Part shown: piece after piece, positions 50,728 through 58,504 of the stretch
Numbering within the stretch: position 1 is the stretch's first letter
Layout: the number at the start of each line of letters is the position of its first letter
Assembly (NCBI RefSeq): GCF_001267885.1
Contig: NZ_CP012382.1
Span: 4,079,001 to 4,143,000 of the forward strand
Length of the DNA: 64,000 nt
Direction: 5' to 3'
From: Streptomyces ambofaciens ATCC 23877
Lineage (GTDB): Bacteria > Actinomycetota > Actinomycetes > Streptomycetales > Streptomycetaceae
Notes under the pieces: model-generated
Databases searched by the model: none
Told to the model about the DNA's origin: nothing
What the model saw: the letters and a program-made list of their open reading frames with translations, nothing else
Position numbers and translations under genes: made by a program

Positions 50728-51807
50728 ATGCCCGGAACCGTGCTGCTGCTCGCGGCGTCGCCCGTGGGCAGGGGGTGCCTGGTGGACGCCGCCTCCGTGC
50801 TCCCCGTGCTCGCGGCCGTGCCGCCCGCCGTGCTCTCCGGCACCGACACCGCGAACGTCGTCGAGCTCGCCGATCCGCTGGAGCCGCAGGCCGTCCTCAC
50901 CCGGCTGCGTGCCGCCGCGGCGGCTCCCGGCCCGCTGACGGTGTACGTCGTCGGGCAGCTCCAGCTGGACCGGCGCCAGCGCCTGCCGCACCTGGCGCTG
51001 GCCCGTACGACACCGGCGACCGTCCGCTACACCGCCCTGCCCTGGCACTGGATCCGCGAGGAGCTGCGGCTGCGGCCGAGTGGCGCGACGACGCTCCTGC
51101 TCGACCTGCACGCCGACCAGGAGACCTGGCAGTGGCTGCGGGCCAACCCGCTGGACTCCGGGCGCAACAACGCCGTCTACGGCCGTGTCGCGCCGCCGCC
51201 CTCGCGGCGGACGGTGGGCACGCCGTCGTACATGCGCGCCGTCGCGACGATCCTGCGCAGCGGGCACCGGCCGCCGCCGGACCAGTTGCACCAGCAGGCG
51301 CTGGCCCGGACCGCGGCCGAGAGCGCGGCCGGCGGGGCGGCGGCCGGTGCCGACCTGGTGCTGACGGCGCCGGGCCCGGTGGCGGGCGATCCGCACGCCG
51401 TCATCGCCGACGCCGTGCGGTCCGGCCGGCACGCGGACGCCGACGCGCTCGCCGCCCGGCACGAGCACGCCGCCGCCCTCGCGCACGGGCCCGCCTCCGC
51501 GGACGCGCTGCACTGGGCGGAGGTCCGGGCGGACCTGGCGATGTTCGCGGGCGACCCGGTGCGCAGCTGCCGTGCCTGGCTGAGGGTGGCCGAGGCCCGG
51601 CTGGGCGCCGGGCAGCCGCCCGGGGCGCCCGCGGTGGAGGCGGCCGTGGACCGGGCCCACCACCAGTGGGGGAAGATCCACGACACCGGCCCCGCCCGGG
51701 AACTGGGCGCGGCGCTCGCCGTGCTGCGGGGCCGGGTACCCGGCCGGCGTGAGGGTGCGCTGGACCATGTCCAGCGCGAGCTGAGCCGCTTGCAGACCCA
51801 GGGCTGA
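50728..51807 (+). CDS. Unknown protein, possible degenerate caspase-fold plus helical repeats
   Basis: 359 aa, no signal or membrane span, no recognised family. I see a Rossmann/caspase-like alternation: GTVLLLAASPVGRGC, LTVYVVGQLQLD (about 70-81), LPHLALARTTPATV, HWIREELRLRPSGATTLLLDLHADQE (about 110-132; longer than one motif). The second and last parts align by pattern with the catalytic YFAGHG and VLDCC segments of the neighbouring caspase-like protein, but His and Cys are replaced (GQL, DLHAD), so it would be catalytically dead. The rest is helical, TPR-like (ALHWAEVRADLAMFAGDPVR). ATG 50728 follows GGGGGAGG. It is upstream of, and co-directional with, the EACC1/caspase genes. Inference only. 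Confidence 0.6.
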   Translation: MPGTVLLLAASPVGRGCLVDAASVLPVLAAVPPAVLSGTDTANVVELADPLEPQAVLTRLRAAAAAPGPLTVYVVGQLQLDRRQRLPHLALARTTPATVRYTALPWHWIREELRLRPSGATTLLLDLHADQETWQWLRANPLDSGRNNAVYGRVAPPPSRRTVGTPSYMRAVATILRSGHRPPPDQLHQQALARTAAESAAGGAAAGADLVLTAPGPVAGDPHAVIADAVRSGRHADADALAARHEHAAALAHGPASADALHWAEVRADLAMFAGDPVRSCRAWLRVAEARLGAGQPPGAPAVEAAVDRAHHQWGKIHDTGPARELGAALAVLRGRVPGRREGALDHVQRELSRLQTQG

Positions 51808-52215
51808 GGCGGCCCCTGGCACCGGTCCGCCGTGTGCGGGTTGGGGTGGCTGCGGGCGTCGGTCCGCCGTGTGCGGGGTTGGGTGGCTGCGGCGTCGGTC
51901 CGCCGTGTGCGGGGTTGGGGTGGCTGCGGGCGTCGGTCCGCTGTGCGCGGGGTTGGGGTGGCTGCGGGCGCCGTCCGCTGTGCGCGGGGCTGAGGCGGCC
52001 CCTGGCACCGGTTCGCCGTGTGCGGGGCTGGGGTGGCTCGGGTGCCGGTTCGCAGATCCTGGGTGGGGTTCGGTGGGGTGGCGTCCGCTGATGCGGGGGC
52101 GAGGCGGCCCTCGGCGTCGGTCTGCCGGCGCGGGGCGGCTGCGGGCGCCGGTGCGCAGGCCCAGGGGCGAGGCGGCCCGGGTGCCGTCCGCCGGCGCGGG
52201 GGCTGGAGCGCCCCC
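51788..52215. repeat. Degenerate 36-38-bp minisatellite
   Basis: About nine to eleven units around the consensus CCGTGTGCGGGG(C/T)TGGGG, each with a GGC(T/G)GC tail and GGTGCC-like junctions. The first unit overlaps the 3' end of the gene ending at 51807 (cagacccagggctgaggcgg), as if the array grew from that gene end. Fills most of the 504-bp gap before the EACC1-like gene. No open frame is convincing and no unique spacers are present. Confidence 0.8.
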
Positions 52216-52311
52216 GGGCGGGCTCGGTCGGCCCGCGCGCCCGCGTGCGCATCGCGAGAGCGGCGCACAGACCCTCCCCTGCACGCAACCGCGGTGCCAT
52301 GATGGTGAGTT

Positions 52312-52674
52312 ATGGCTGAGGGGGACGGAGTGGCGACGCACGGTATCCGCGTCCGGTTGGACGGGACGGCGAGCGAGAGCGACATCGACGCACTGCACAA
52401 ATGGCTGGAGCGGGAGAAACCGCTCGCCGACCTGGCCCGCACCGACCAGCTCCGTATCGACGAACGGATCCGGATCGACGAGGCCGGCGCTCCCATGGGC
52501 ACCGGCATGGACATCGTCGTGGCGGTGCTCGGGGGCGCCGCGGGCGCGATCTTCCAGTCGGTGGTGGACCAAGTCAGGCGGTCCGTGGAGGCCTGGCGGG
52601 CCAACCGCCGCGAGGTGGAGAACGGCGAGCCGCCCGAGGCGAGCGTCGAGCCGGTGCGACCCGACGGCAGGTAG
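52312..52674 (+). CDS. EACC1-like small protein (effector-associated constant component)
   Basis: 120 aa. It reads THGIRVRLDGTASESDIDAL, HKWLEREKPLADLARTDQLR, then a short hydrophobic helix MDIVVAVLGGAAGAIFQSV and VVDQVRRSVEAWRANRREVE. A beta-strand start with RVRLDG, a KWL helix, a Gly/Ala-rich hydrophobic segment and a charged helix are the features of EACC1, a small conserved component that accompanies varied effectors in NTP-dependent conflict systems of multicellular bacteria. ATG 52312 or GTG 52330; the latter has GAGGGGG five bases upstream. It ends seven bases before the caspase fusion gene. Confidence 0.82.
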   Translation: MAEGDGVATHGIRVRLDGTASESDIDALHKWLEREKPLADLARTDQLRIDERIRIDEAGAPMGTGMDIVVAVLGGAAGAIFQSVVDQVRRSVEAWRANRREVENGEPPEASVEPVRPDGR

Positions 52675-52681
52675 GCGGCCG

Positions 52682-55318
52682 GTGACCGGTTACGACCCGC
52701 GGGGGAAGGCGAACCGGGCGCTGCTGGTCGGAGTGTCCGAGTACGACCACACGGCTCCGCCGGACGGCGTGCCCGGCGACCTTCCCGCGGTCAGGCACAA
52801 CCTGAACCGGCTGGAGGAGGCGCTGCGGCACGGCGGCGTGTTCGGCGAGCGGGGGATCACGGTGTGCCGCTCCCCCGACCAGGGCACCTTCGACCAGGAG
52901 CTGTGGAAGGCCGGCACGGAGGCCGACGGCGTCCTGCTGCTGTACTTCGCCGGGCACGGGGCGATCCCCAACGCGGGCGACGAGCTGTTCCTCCAGATGC
53001 GCAAGGCACGCGTGGTCGCGGGAGGGCACGCCGTCTTCCCGGGGGCGGAGCTGTTCAGCGTCGCCCAGGCGATGCTGGCCGCCAGTCCCGCCCAGCGGAT
53101 CGTCATCGTCCTCGACTGCTGCTTCGCGGGCAACGCCGCCTGGATCCGCCCGGACCCGCGCGACAAGCGGCGGGTGCTGCTGCTGATGAGCGTGCAGGCC
53201 AACCACCGGATCGACGCGGGCGATCCGGGGACTCCGACGCCGTTCACCGCCGAGCTGGCGGCGCTGCTGGAGCGCGACGGCGAGGTGTGGTTCAGCGAGC
53301 TCGTGGACGAGCTGCGGGCCCGGATGTCCGCGGGCGGCCGGCGGACGCTGCGCGGCGATCCCTGGGAGCCCCAGAGCCGCACCGAGCCGGGGGAGGACGT
53401 GCTCCTCGGAGCCCGCTCCCCCTCGGGCGGCCCGGGTGTCCCGCTCCCGCCGGACGCGCAGGAGGACGAGACCACCGAGCCGGAGCCCTCGTGGTGGGCG
53501 GTGGCCGCCCGCCGGACGTGGACCGGCCTGACCAGGGCGGCGGGGGTGGTGGCCGGGGCCGTGGGCGGGCTGCTCCGGCCAGGGCCCGACGGGCCGCCCT
53601 TCGGGGTCGCGGCGCGGCGGCTGGTCGCGGGAGCGGCGGTGCTGCTGTTCGTGGCCGTCGTCGGCATCGGCACGTACCGTTTCGCCGCCATGAACGGTGA
53701 CTCGTCCACCTGTCCTCCGCCCCTGGAGCTGCGGGTGCTCACCGACCCGGACCTGGAGTCGACCGTCCGGGCCGCCGCCGACGCGTACCTGACCTCGGAG
53801 GAGAACACCGCCGACGGCTGCCGGTCCAGCGGCATCACCGTCTACAGCGCGGGCGCCGCCGACGCGGTCACCGCCCTGCGCAGGCAGACCGGCGCCTGGC
53901 AGGAACCCCGCGACGACGACACCAACCCGCAGCGCGACGTCGGCCCGCAGCCCGACGTGTGGATACCCGGCTCCCCGGCCGACGCCGCCCGGGTCTCCGC
54001 GGGACAGGACACCGACGCCGTGGCCGCCCTGGACCCCGACGAGGAGCCCTTCGCGTACTCGCCGATCGTGCTCGCCGTCCCGCAGGACATCGCCGCCGAC
54101 AAACTCGGGGAGCGCACCGGTCTCCCGCTCACCCGGATGATCGACGCCCTGCGCGACCGGCGCGAGGACGCCGAGGTGCGCCGTCCCGACCCGGAGTTCA
54201 CCGACACCGGGCTGCTCGCCACGATCGGCCTGCACCGGGGCGCCGGCGACACCGGCGCCCCCGACGCCCGCCGCGCCGAGGCCCGGGTGGACCAGCCGGG
54301 ACCGCCCTCGCCGACCGCCGCCGAGCTGCTGTGCGCGCTGCCCGACGACGACGCCCTCGACAACCGCACCGCGGCCCTCGTCCCCGAGTTCCTGCTGCGG
54401 AGCGGCGTCGGCTGCGACAGCGCCCGCCGCACCCCGCGCATGGCGCAGTACCCCGGCGACGTGCCCGGCCTGGAGCCGCTCTTCGTCCGCGTCCGCTGGC
54501 AGGGCGCCGACCGCGACGAGGCCGACCGGGACCGGGCGGCGGACGGTTTCCGGCAGTGGCTCACCGGCGGGGGAGGACGGGCCGCCCTCGCCCGGGACGG
54601 CTTCCGCGCGCCCACCGGCGACCGGGCCCTGCTGGACACCGAGGAGGTGGCCGACGCGGTGTTGCGGGCGCCGTCCCCGCTGACCGAGTCCGCCGGACGG
54701 GACGCGATGGAGGCGTCCCTGGAGGGCTACCGGGGTGCCAACGGCCCGGGACGCGTGCTGTTCCTGCTCGACAGCTCCGGCTCGATGGCCGGCCAGTGGG
54801 AGGGCGCCAGCGGCGGCCCCGGCCTGCTGAAGCAGTCGCTCGGCGGGCTCGGCGACCGGGACGAGTACGGCGTGTGGGCGGTCTCGGGCACGGGCGAGGA
54901 CACGTACGACACGCTGCTGCCCTTCGGCCGGCACACCCGCAAGGACGCCGAACGCGCCATCGACCGCGAGGCCCGGGTCCGGGACGCCGGGGCCGACCCG
55001 GCCGGGGCGCTGCGGGAGGCGCTCGACGCCATGGAACGGCGGGGCGCCCACGACGAGCGGCCCGGCCTGATCGTCTTCGTCACCGACGACGAGGACGCGG
55101 GCCGGCCCTCCGGCGACCGTTTCACCGGCCTCCTCGCCCTCGCCGGCGCGGGGGAGACGCCGGTCGCGATGGTCTCCCTCAAGGGCGGCGCCTGCGACGC
55201 GGGGAAGCCGGACGCCCTGATCTCCGAGGCGAGCGGCGGGCGCTGCGTGGACGCCGACGAGGACCTCGGCGCGGCCCTGCACGACGAGGTGGCACGCATC
55301 GGAACGGGGGAGACGTGA
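52682..55318 (+). CDS. Caspase-like protease / TM / solute-binding-like / VWA fusion protein
   Basis: 878 aa. Domain order: N-terminal caspase (peptidase C14) fold, about 1-250, with NRALLVGVSEYDH, catalytic His92 in LLYFAGHGAIP and Cys147 in VLDCCFAGNA; Pro/Glu linker; TM at about 313-333 (LVAGAAVLLFVAVVGIGTYR); extracytoplasmic domain with the look of a periplasmic binding protein (LELRVLTDPDLESTVRAAAD, QPDVWIPGSPADAARV, FAYSPIVLAVPQDIA), about 340-640; and VWA domain with MIDAS DSSGS (about 696) and FVTDDEDAG. GTG 52682. This puts a protease inside and a ligand-binding and adhesion-type module outside the membrane. Follows the EACC1 gene and overlaps the next by one base (TGATG). Confidence 0.88.
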   Translation: MTGYDPRGKANRALLVGVSEYDHTAPPDGVPGDLPAVRHNLNRLEEALRHGGVFGERGITVCRSPDQGTFDQELWKAGTEADGVLLLYFAGHGAIPNAGDELFLQMRKARVVAGGHAVFPGAELFSVAQAMLAASPAQRIVIVLDCCFAGNAAWIRPDPRDKRRVLLLMSVQANHRIDAGDPGTPTPFTAELAALLERDGEVWFSELVDELRARMSAGGRRTLRGDPWEPQSRTEPGEDVLLGARSPSGGPGVPLPPDAQEDETTEPEPSWWAVAARRTWTGLTRAAGVVAGAVGGLLRPGPDGPPFGVAARRLVAGAAVLLFVAVVGIGTYRFAAMNGDSSTCPPPLELRVLTDPDLESTVRAAADAYLTSEENTADGCRSSGITVYSAGAADAVTALRRQTGAWQEPRDDDTNPQRDVGPQPDVWIPGSPADAARVSAGQDTDAVAALDPDEEPFAYSPIVLAVPQDIAADKLGERTGLPLTRMIDALRDRREDAEVRRPDPEFTDTGLLATIGLHRGAGDTGAPDARRAEARVDQPGPPSPTAAELLCALPDDDALDNRTAALVPEFLLRSGVGCDSARRTPRMAQYPGDVPGLEPLFVRVRWQGADRDEADRDRAADGFRQWLTGGGGRAALARDGFRAPTGDRALLDTEEVADAVLRAPSPLTESAGRDAMEASLEGYRGANGPGRVLFLLDSSGSMAGQWEGASGGPGLLKQSLGGLGDRDEYGVWAVSGTGEDTYDTLLPFGRHTRKDAERAIDREARVRDAGADPAGALREALDAMERRGAHDERPGLIVFVTDDEDAGRPSGDRFTGLLALAGAGETPVAMVSLKGGACDAGKPDALISEASGGRCVDADEDLGAALHDEVARIGTGET

Positions 55319-56745
55319 TGCTCCGACCACGGCTCGCCGGGGCGGCGGGGCGACGGCTCGCGGTCCTGGCGGCCCCTCTGCTCCTGCTCCTGCCGACCGC
55401 CTGCGGCGGGGGCGGAGGCGGGGGCGGGGGGAACGGGCACGCGGCCACGCCCTCCGCCGACGTGCCCGGTGACATCGTGGTCGCCAGCGGACGGGACGTC
55501 ACCGGCAAGAACGGCATCCGCCAGCGGCTCATCGACGTGTGGAACACCGGACAGGAGAAGTCCGGCACCGGCTACCGCGCCCGGCTGGTCGAACTCCCCG
55601 GCAACGCCGACGAGCAGCGCAGCCAGCTGCTCGGTGCCCTCCAGTCCGGCAGCGCCGCCTACGACGTGGTCAACCTCGACGTCACCTGGGTCCCGGAGTT
55701 CGCCGCCGCACGTCTGATCAGCCCGCTGCCGAAGACGCTGCTCGACGACGACGTGATCGAACCCGTGGCCCGTACGGCCCGCTGGGACGGTGAGGTGTAC
55801 GCCGCGCCCTTCAACAGCGACGTCGGCCTGCTCTACTACCGGCGGGATCATCTGCGGGAGGCGGGCGTCGAACGCCCCGACCTGGGCGGCGGCCTGGAGT
55901 GGCCGGAGCTGAAGAAGCTGATCACCACCCTCGACGAGCGCCGGCCCGACGGCTACGAGAAGGGCTGGACCACCCAGCTCGCCGCCTACGAGGGACGCAC
56001 CGTCAACGCCGTGGAGGCGTTCGCGTCGGCGGTACCCGGCTTCACGCTCACCGACGAGGACGGCCGCTACGAGGCGACCGTCGAGGAGCTGACCGAGGGC
56101 ATCACGGAGCTGCGCCGCCGCACCGAGGCGGCCTCCGTCCTGCCGGACGCCTTCCGCTCCGACGAGGCGGCCTCCCTCGGTGACTTCGCCGCCGGCCGCA
56201 CCTCCTTCCTGCGGCACTGGCCGTACGTGTATCCGGCCCTGCACCAGACCTTCCCGAAGGACCGGCACGGCGAACGGCTCGGTGTGACCGCGCTGCCGGG
56301 CCGCGCCGTGCTCGGCGGCCAGAACCTCGCCGTGACCGCCGCCTCCCAGCGGGCGGACAAGGCGACCGAGCTGATCAGGTTCCTGACCGGCAAGGAGAGC
56401 GAACGCTGTCTGCTGGACGCCGGTTTCGCGGCGACGCGCGTCTCCGCGTACACGGACGACGCGGTGACCTGCGCGGTGGGCGCCGCGCCGACTCCCTCGG
56501 CGGCCCCCACCGGGGAGGGCGCCGACACCGTTCCCCGGGACGCGGCGGGGCGGCCCGAGTACGCGCACGACGTCCTGCTCCCGGCGTTGCAGGAGGCGGC
56601 CCACCGCCCCCGCACCCCGCTGTACGGCGCCTTCACCCAGACCTTCACCACCGAACTGGGCGCCCTCTTCGCCGACGATCCGCCGGGCGACGCGGAACTG
56701 GCACGGCGCCTGGCCGGGGCCCTGGAGCAGGCCCTGCCGCACTGA
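55318..56745 (+). CDS. Orphan extracellular solute-binding lipoprotein
   Basis: 475-aa family-1-type binding protein. A lipoprotein signal (RRLAVLAAPLLLLLPTAC) is followed by a poly-Gly stretch; then comes the mature fold with VASGRDVTGKNGIRQRLIDV, AAPFNSDVGLLYYRRDHLRE, EKGWTTQLAAYEGRTVNAVE, AAGRTSFLRHWPYVYPALH and GGQNLAVTAASQRADKATEL. No permease or ATPase gene follows, so it is not part of a normal ABC importer here. The ATG overlaps the stop of the caspase fusion by one base, and both carry binding-protein-like modules. Last gene of the block; probably a ligand sensor for the fusion protein. Confidence 0.87.
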   Translation: MLRPRLAGAAGRRLAVLAAPLLLLLPTACGGGGGGGGGNGHAATPSADVPGDIVVASGRDVTGKNGIRQRLIDVWNTGQEKSGTGYRARLVELPGNADEQRSQLLGALQSGSAAYDVVNLDVTWVPEFAAARLISPLPKTLLDDDVIEPVARTARWDGEVYAAPFNSDVGLLYYRRDHLREAGVERPDLGGGLEWPELKKLITTLDERRPDGYEKGWTTQLAAYEGRTVNAVEAFASAVPGFTLTDEDGRYEATVEELTEGITELRRRTEAASVLPDAFRSDEAASLGDFAAGRTSFLRHWPYVYPALHQTFPKDRHGERLGVTALPGRAVLGGQNLAVTAASQRADKATELIRFLTGKESERCLLDAGFAATRVSAYTDDAVTCAVGAAPTPSAAPTGEGADTVPRDAAGRPEYAHDVLLPALQEAAHRPRTPLYGAFTQTFTTELGALFADDPPGDAELARRLAGALEQALPH

Positions 56746-56778
56746 CCCCGGGCAGCGGGCCCGGTCGGCACGCCCGGG

Positions 56779-56961
56779 TCAGCGGGTGACGGTGACCAGG
56801 GAGTCCGTGACCGGGACCGCGTCCCGCTCCGGTGCGGGGGCCGGTGGGGGCGCGGGGTCCGCCGGGCCCGCGTTCGCGGCCAGCAGCAGGCAGGCCATGG
56901 CGGCGACGGCGGCGGCGAGGGCCCTGGCGTAACGTGCGGCGGTGCGTGTGCGTTCGAGCAC
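56779..56961 (-). CDS. Small single-TM protein
   Basis: 60 aa: MLERTRTAARYARALAAAVA, one hydrophobic span (AAMACLLLAANAGPA) and a Pro/Ala/Asp-rich tail ending SLVTVTR. GTG 56961 has AGAGGA four bases upstream; TTG 56994 would add 11 residues. No family recognised; may be secreted or membrane-anchored. Divergent from the HTH-TPR regulator. Confidence 0.55.
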   Translation of the reverse strand: MLERTRTAARYARALAAAVAAMACLLLAANAGPADPAPPPAPAPERDAVPVTDSLVTVTR

Positions 56962-57000
56962 GGCGTCCTCTGCGGGTGGTACGGGTGGCGCCAAGCGCGG

Positions 57001-57014
57001 TTAAGCACGCTTAA
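57001..57014. promoter_or_regulatory. Palindrome upstream of the HTH-TPR regulator
   Basis: TTAAGC-AC-GCTTAA, perfect 6-bp arms, with a further TTTAAC half-like site at 57022-57027. AT-rich; probable autoregulatory operator. A -10-like TAGAGT lies at 57029-57034. Confidence 0.6.
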
Positions 57015-57074
57015 TCCGCCGTTTAACCTAGAGTCGGCGGAGTCGAACGGCAAGGGCCGCAGGGGGAGTTGGCA

Positions 57075-58424
57075 GTGGGCGACCGTGACGACCGGGAGAC
57101 CATAGGGCGCCGCGTGCAGCGGCTGCGGGCCGAGCGGGGGATGACCCAGCGCCAGCTCGCCGAGCCGGCGTACACGCCCGCCTACATCTCCACCCTGGAG
57201 GCCGGCCGCGTCCGCCCCTCCGACGAGGCGCTGCGGCATCTCGCCGAACGGCTCGGCGTCGATTACGAGGAACTGGCCACCGGGCGCCCGGCGCGGCTCG
57301 CCACCGGTCTGCGGCTCAGGCTCACCGAGGCGCGGCGCACGCTCGCCACCGGGGCCGCCGAACAGGCGGCCGGGCAGTACGCCGAGCTGCTCGCCGAGGC
57401 CGAGGCGTACGCGTGGCCCGAGGAGCGGGCCGACGCGCTGCTCGGACTCGGGGAGTGCGCGGTGGAGACCGGCGAGCTGGTCACCGCCCGGCAGTACTTC
57501 GAACGGGCGCAGGAGTGCCTCACCGACGCCGGCGCCCCCCTGCCCGCCCGGGTCCCCGCCCTGCGCGGACGGGCCCTCGCCCACTACCTCGCCGGTGAAC
57601 TCCGGTACGCCGTGTACCTGCTGGAGTCCACCCTGGACGAGCTCAACCGCGGCGGCCTGCACGACCCCGACGCGCTGCTGCTGCTGTACGCCAGCGCCAT
57701 CGGCCCGTACATGGACATGGGCGCGCACGCGCGCGCCGCCCAGGCCGCCGAGCTCGCCCTCGCCCTCGCGCCCCGGGCCGGCGACCCGGCGCTGGTGGCC
57801 CGCATGCACCGCTCCGTCGCCCGCACCCTGCTCGCCGAGGGCCGCCTGGAGGAGGCCGACGCCTCGCTGGCCAAGGCCGCCGAGCTGTACCGCACGCTGC
57901 AACTGCGCACCGAGCTGGCCAACTGCCACTGGATGCGCGGCTACGTCTGCGCGCAGAACGGTGAACTCCCCCGCGCCGAGGAGGAGATGCGGGAGGCCCT
58001 CGGCATGCTCTCCGCCACCCGCGCCGCCCTCTACACCAGCCAGGTCGCCGTCGAACTGGCCGACGTGCTGCACCGGCGCGGCAAGTCCGAGGAGGCCGCC
58101 GGGCTGCTGCACGGGGTGCTGGACGACCTCTCCTCCGAGCGCGGCGCCGTGCACGCCGCGGGTGCGCACCGGCTGCTCGGCGTCATCGCCGAGGACGCCC
58201 GGGACACCGAGGCCGCCGAGGAGCACTACGTCCGCGCCCTCAGTCTGCTGGAGCGGGCGGGCGCGGCCGGTGACCTGGCCGACCTGTGCCGGCTGCTGGG
58301 CGACCTGCTGCGGCGCACCGGCCGCGTCGAGGCGGCCCTCGACGCCTACCGCACCGGCCTCGGGCACCGCACGGCACCGGGCACGACCACGCTGGGCCCG
58401 GCCCCCGCCCCGCCGCCGCTGTAG
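57075..58424 (+). CDS. HTH-XRE regulator with TPR repeats
   Basis: 449 aa. N-terminal XRE HTH (IGRRVQRLRAERGMTQRQLA, YISTLEAGRVRPSDEALRHL, about 8-70) and a C-terminal array of helical TPR-like repeats (about 95-430) with recurring A-x-E-x-A pairs (AEEEMREALGMLSA, HLLG-type turns, ADLCRLLGDLLRRTGRVEAA). Such regulators (Rgg/NprR-like layout) bind peptides or protein partners through the TPR superhelix. GTG 57075 has AGGGGGAG six bases upstream; TTG 57069 is an alternative. The adjacent palindrome suggests self-control. Target genes not evident. Confidence 0.86.
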   Translation: MGDRDDRETIGRRVQRLRAERGMTQRQLAEPAYTPAYISTLEAGRVRPSDEALRHLAERLGVDYEELATGRPARLATGLRLRLTEARRTLATGAAEQAAGQYAELLAEAEAYAWPEERADALLGLGECAVETGELVTARQYFERAQECLTDAGAPLPARVPALRGRALAHYLAGELRYAVYLLESTLDELNRGGLHDPDALLLLYASAIGPYMDMGAHARAAQAAELALALAPRAGDPALVARMHRSVARTLLAEGRLEEADASLAKAAELYRTLQLRTELANCHWMRGYVCAQNGELPRAEEEMREALGMLSATRAALYTSQVAVELADVLHRRGKSEEAAGLLHGVLDDLSSERGAVHAAGAHRLLGVIAEDARDTEAAEEHYVRALSLLERAGAAGDLADLCRLLGDLLRRTGRVEAALDAYRTGLGHRTAPGTTTLGPAPAPPPL

Positions 58425-58504
58425 CGGGCCGCGGCGCGGGTTTCCCCCGGTCGGGCAGGGGTAACCGGGTCTCCGGCCGCTTTCGAGCGAAGGAGGCGGT
58501 GCGC

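Noticed and set aside
51788..52215. CRISPR-like array
   Set aside because: Units are contiguous and degenerate, without unique spacers, and no cas genes are nearby; it is a minisatellite.
51869..52681. In-frame N-terminal extension of the caspase fusion through the repeat region
   Set aside because: It would run through the EACC1 gene in another frame and encode repeat-derived Cys/Arg/Gly sequence; GTG 52682 begins the conserved caspase fold.
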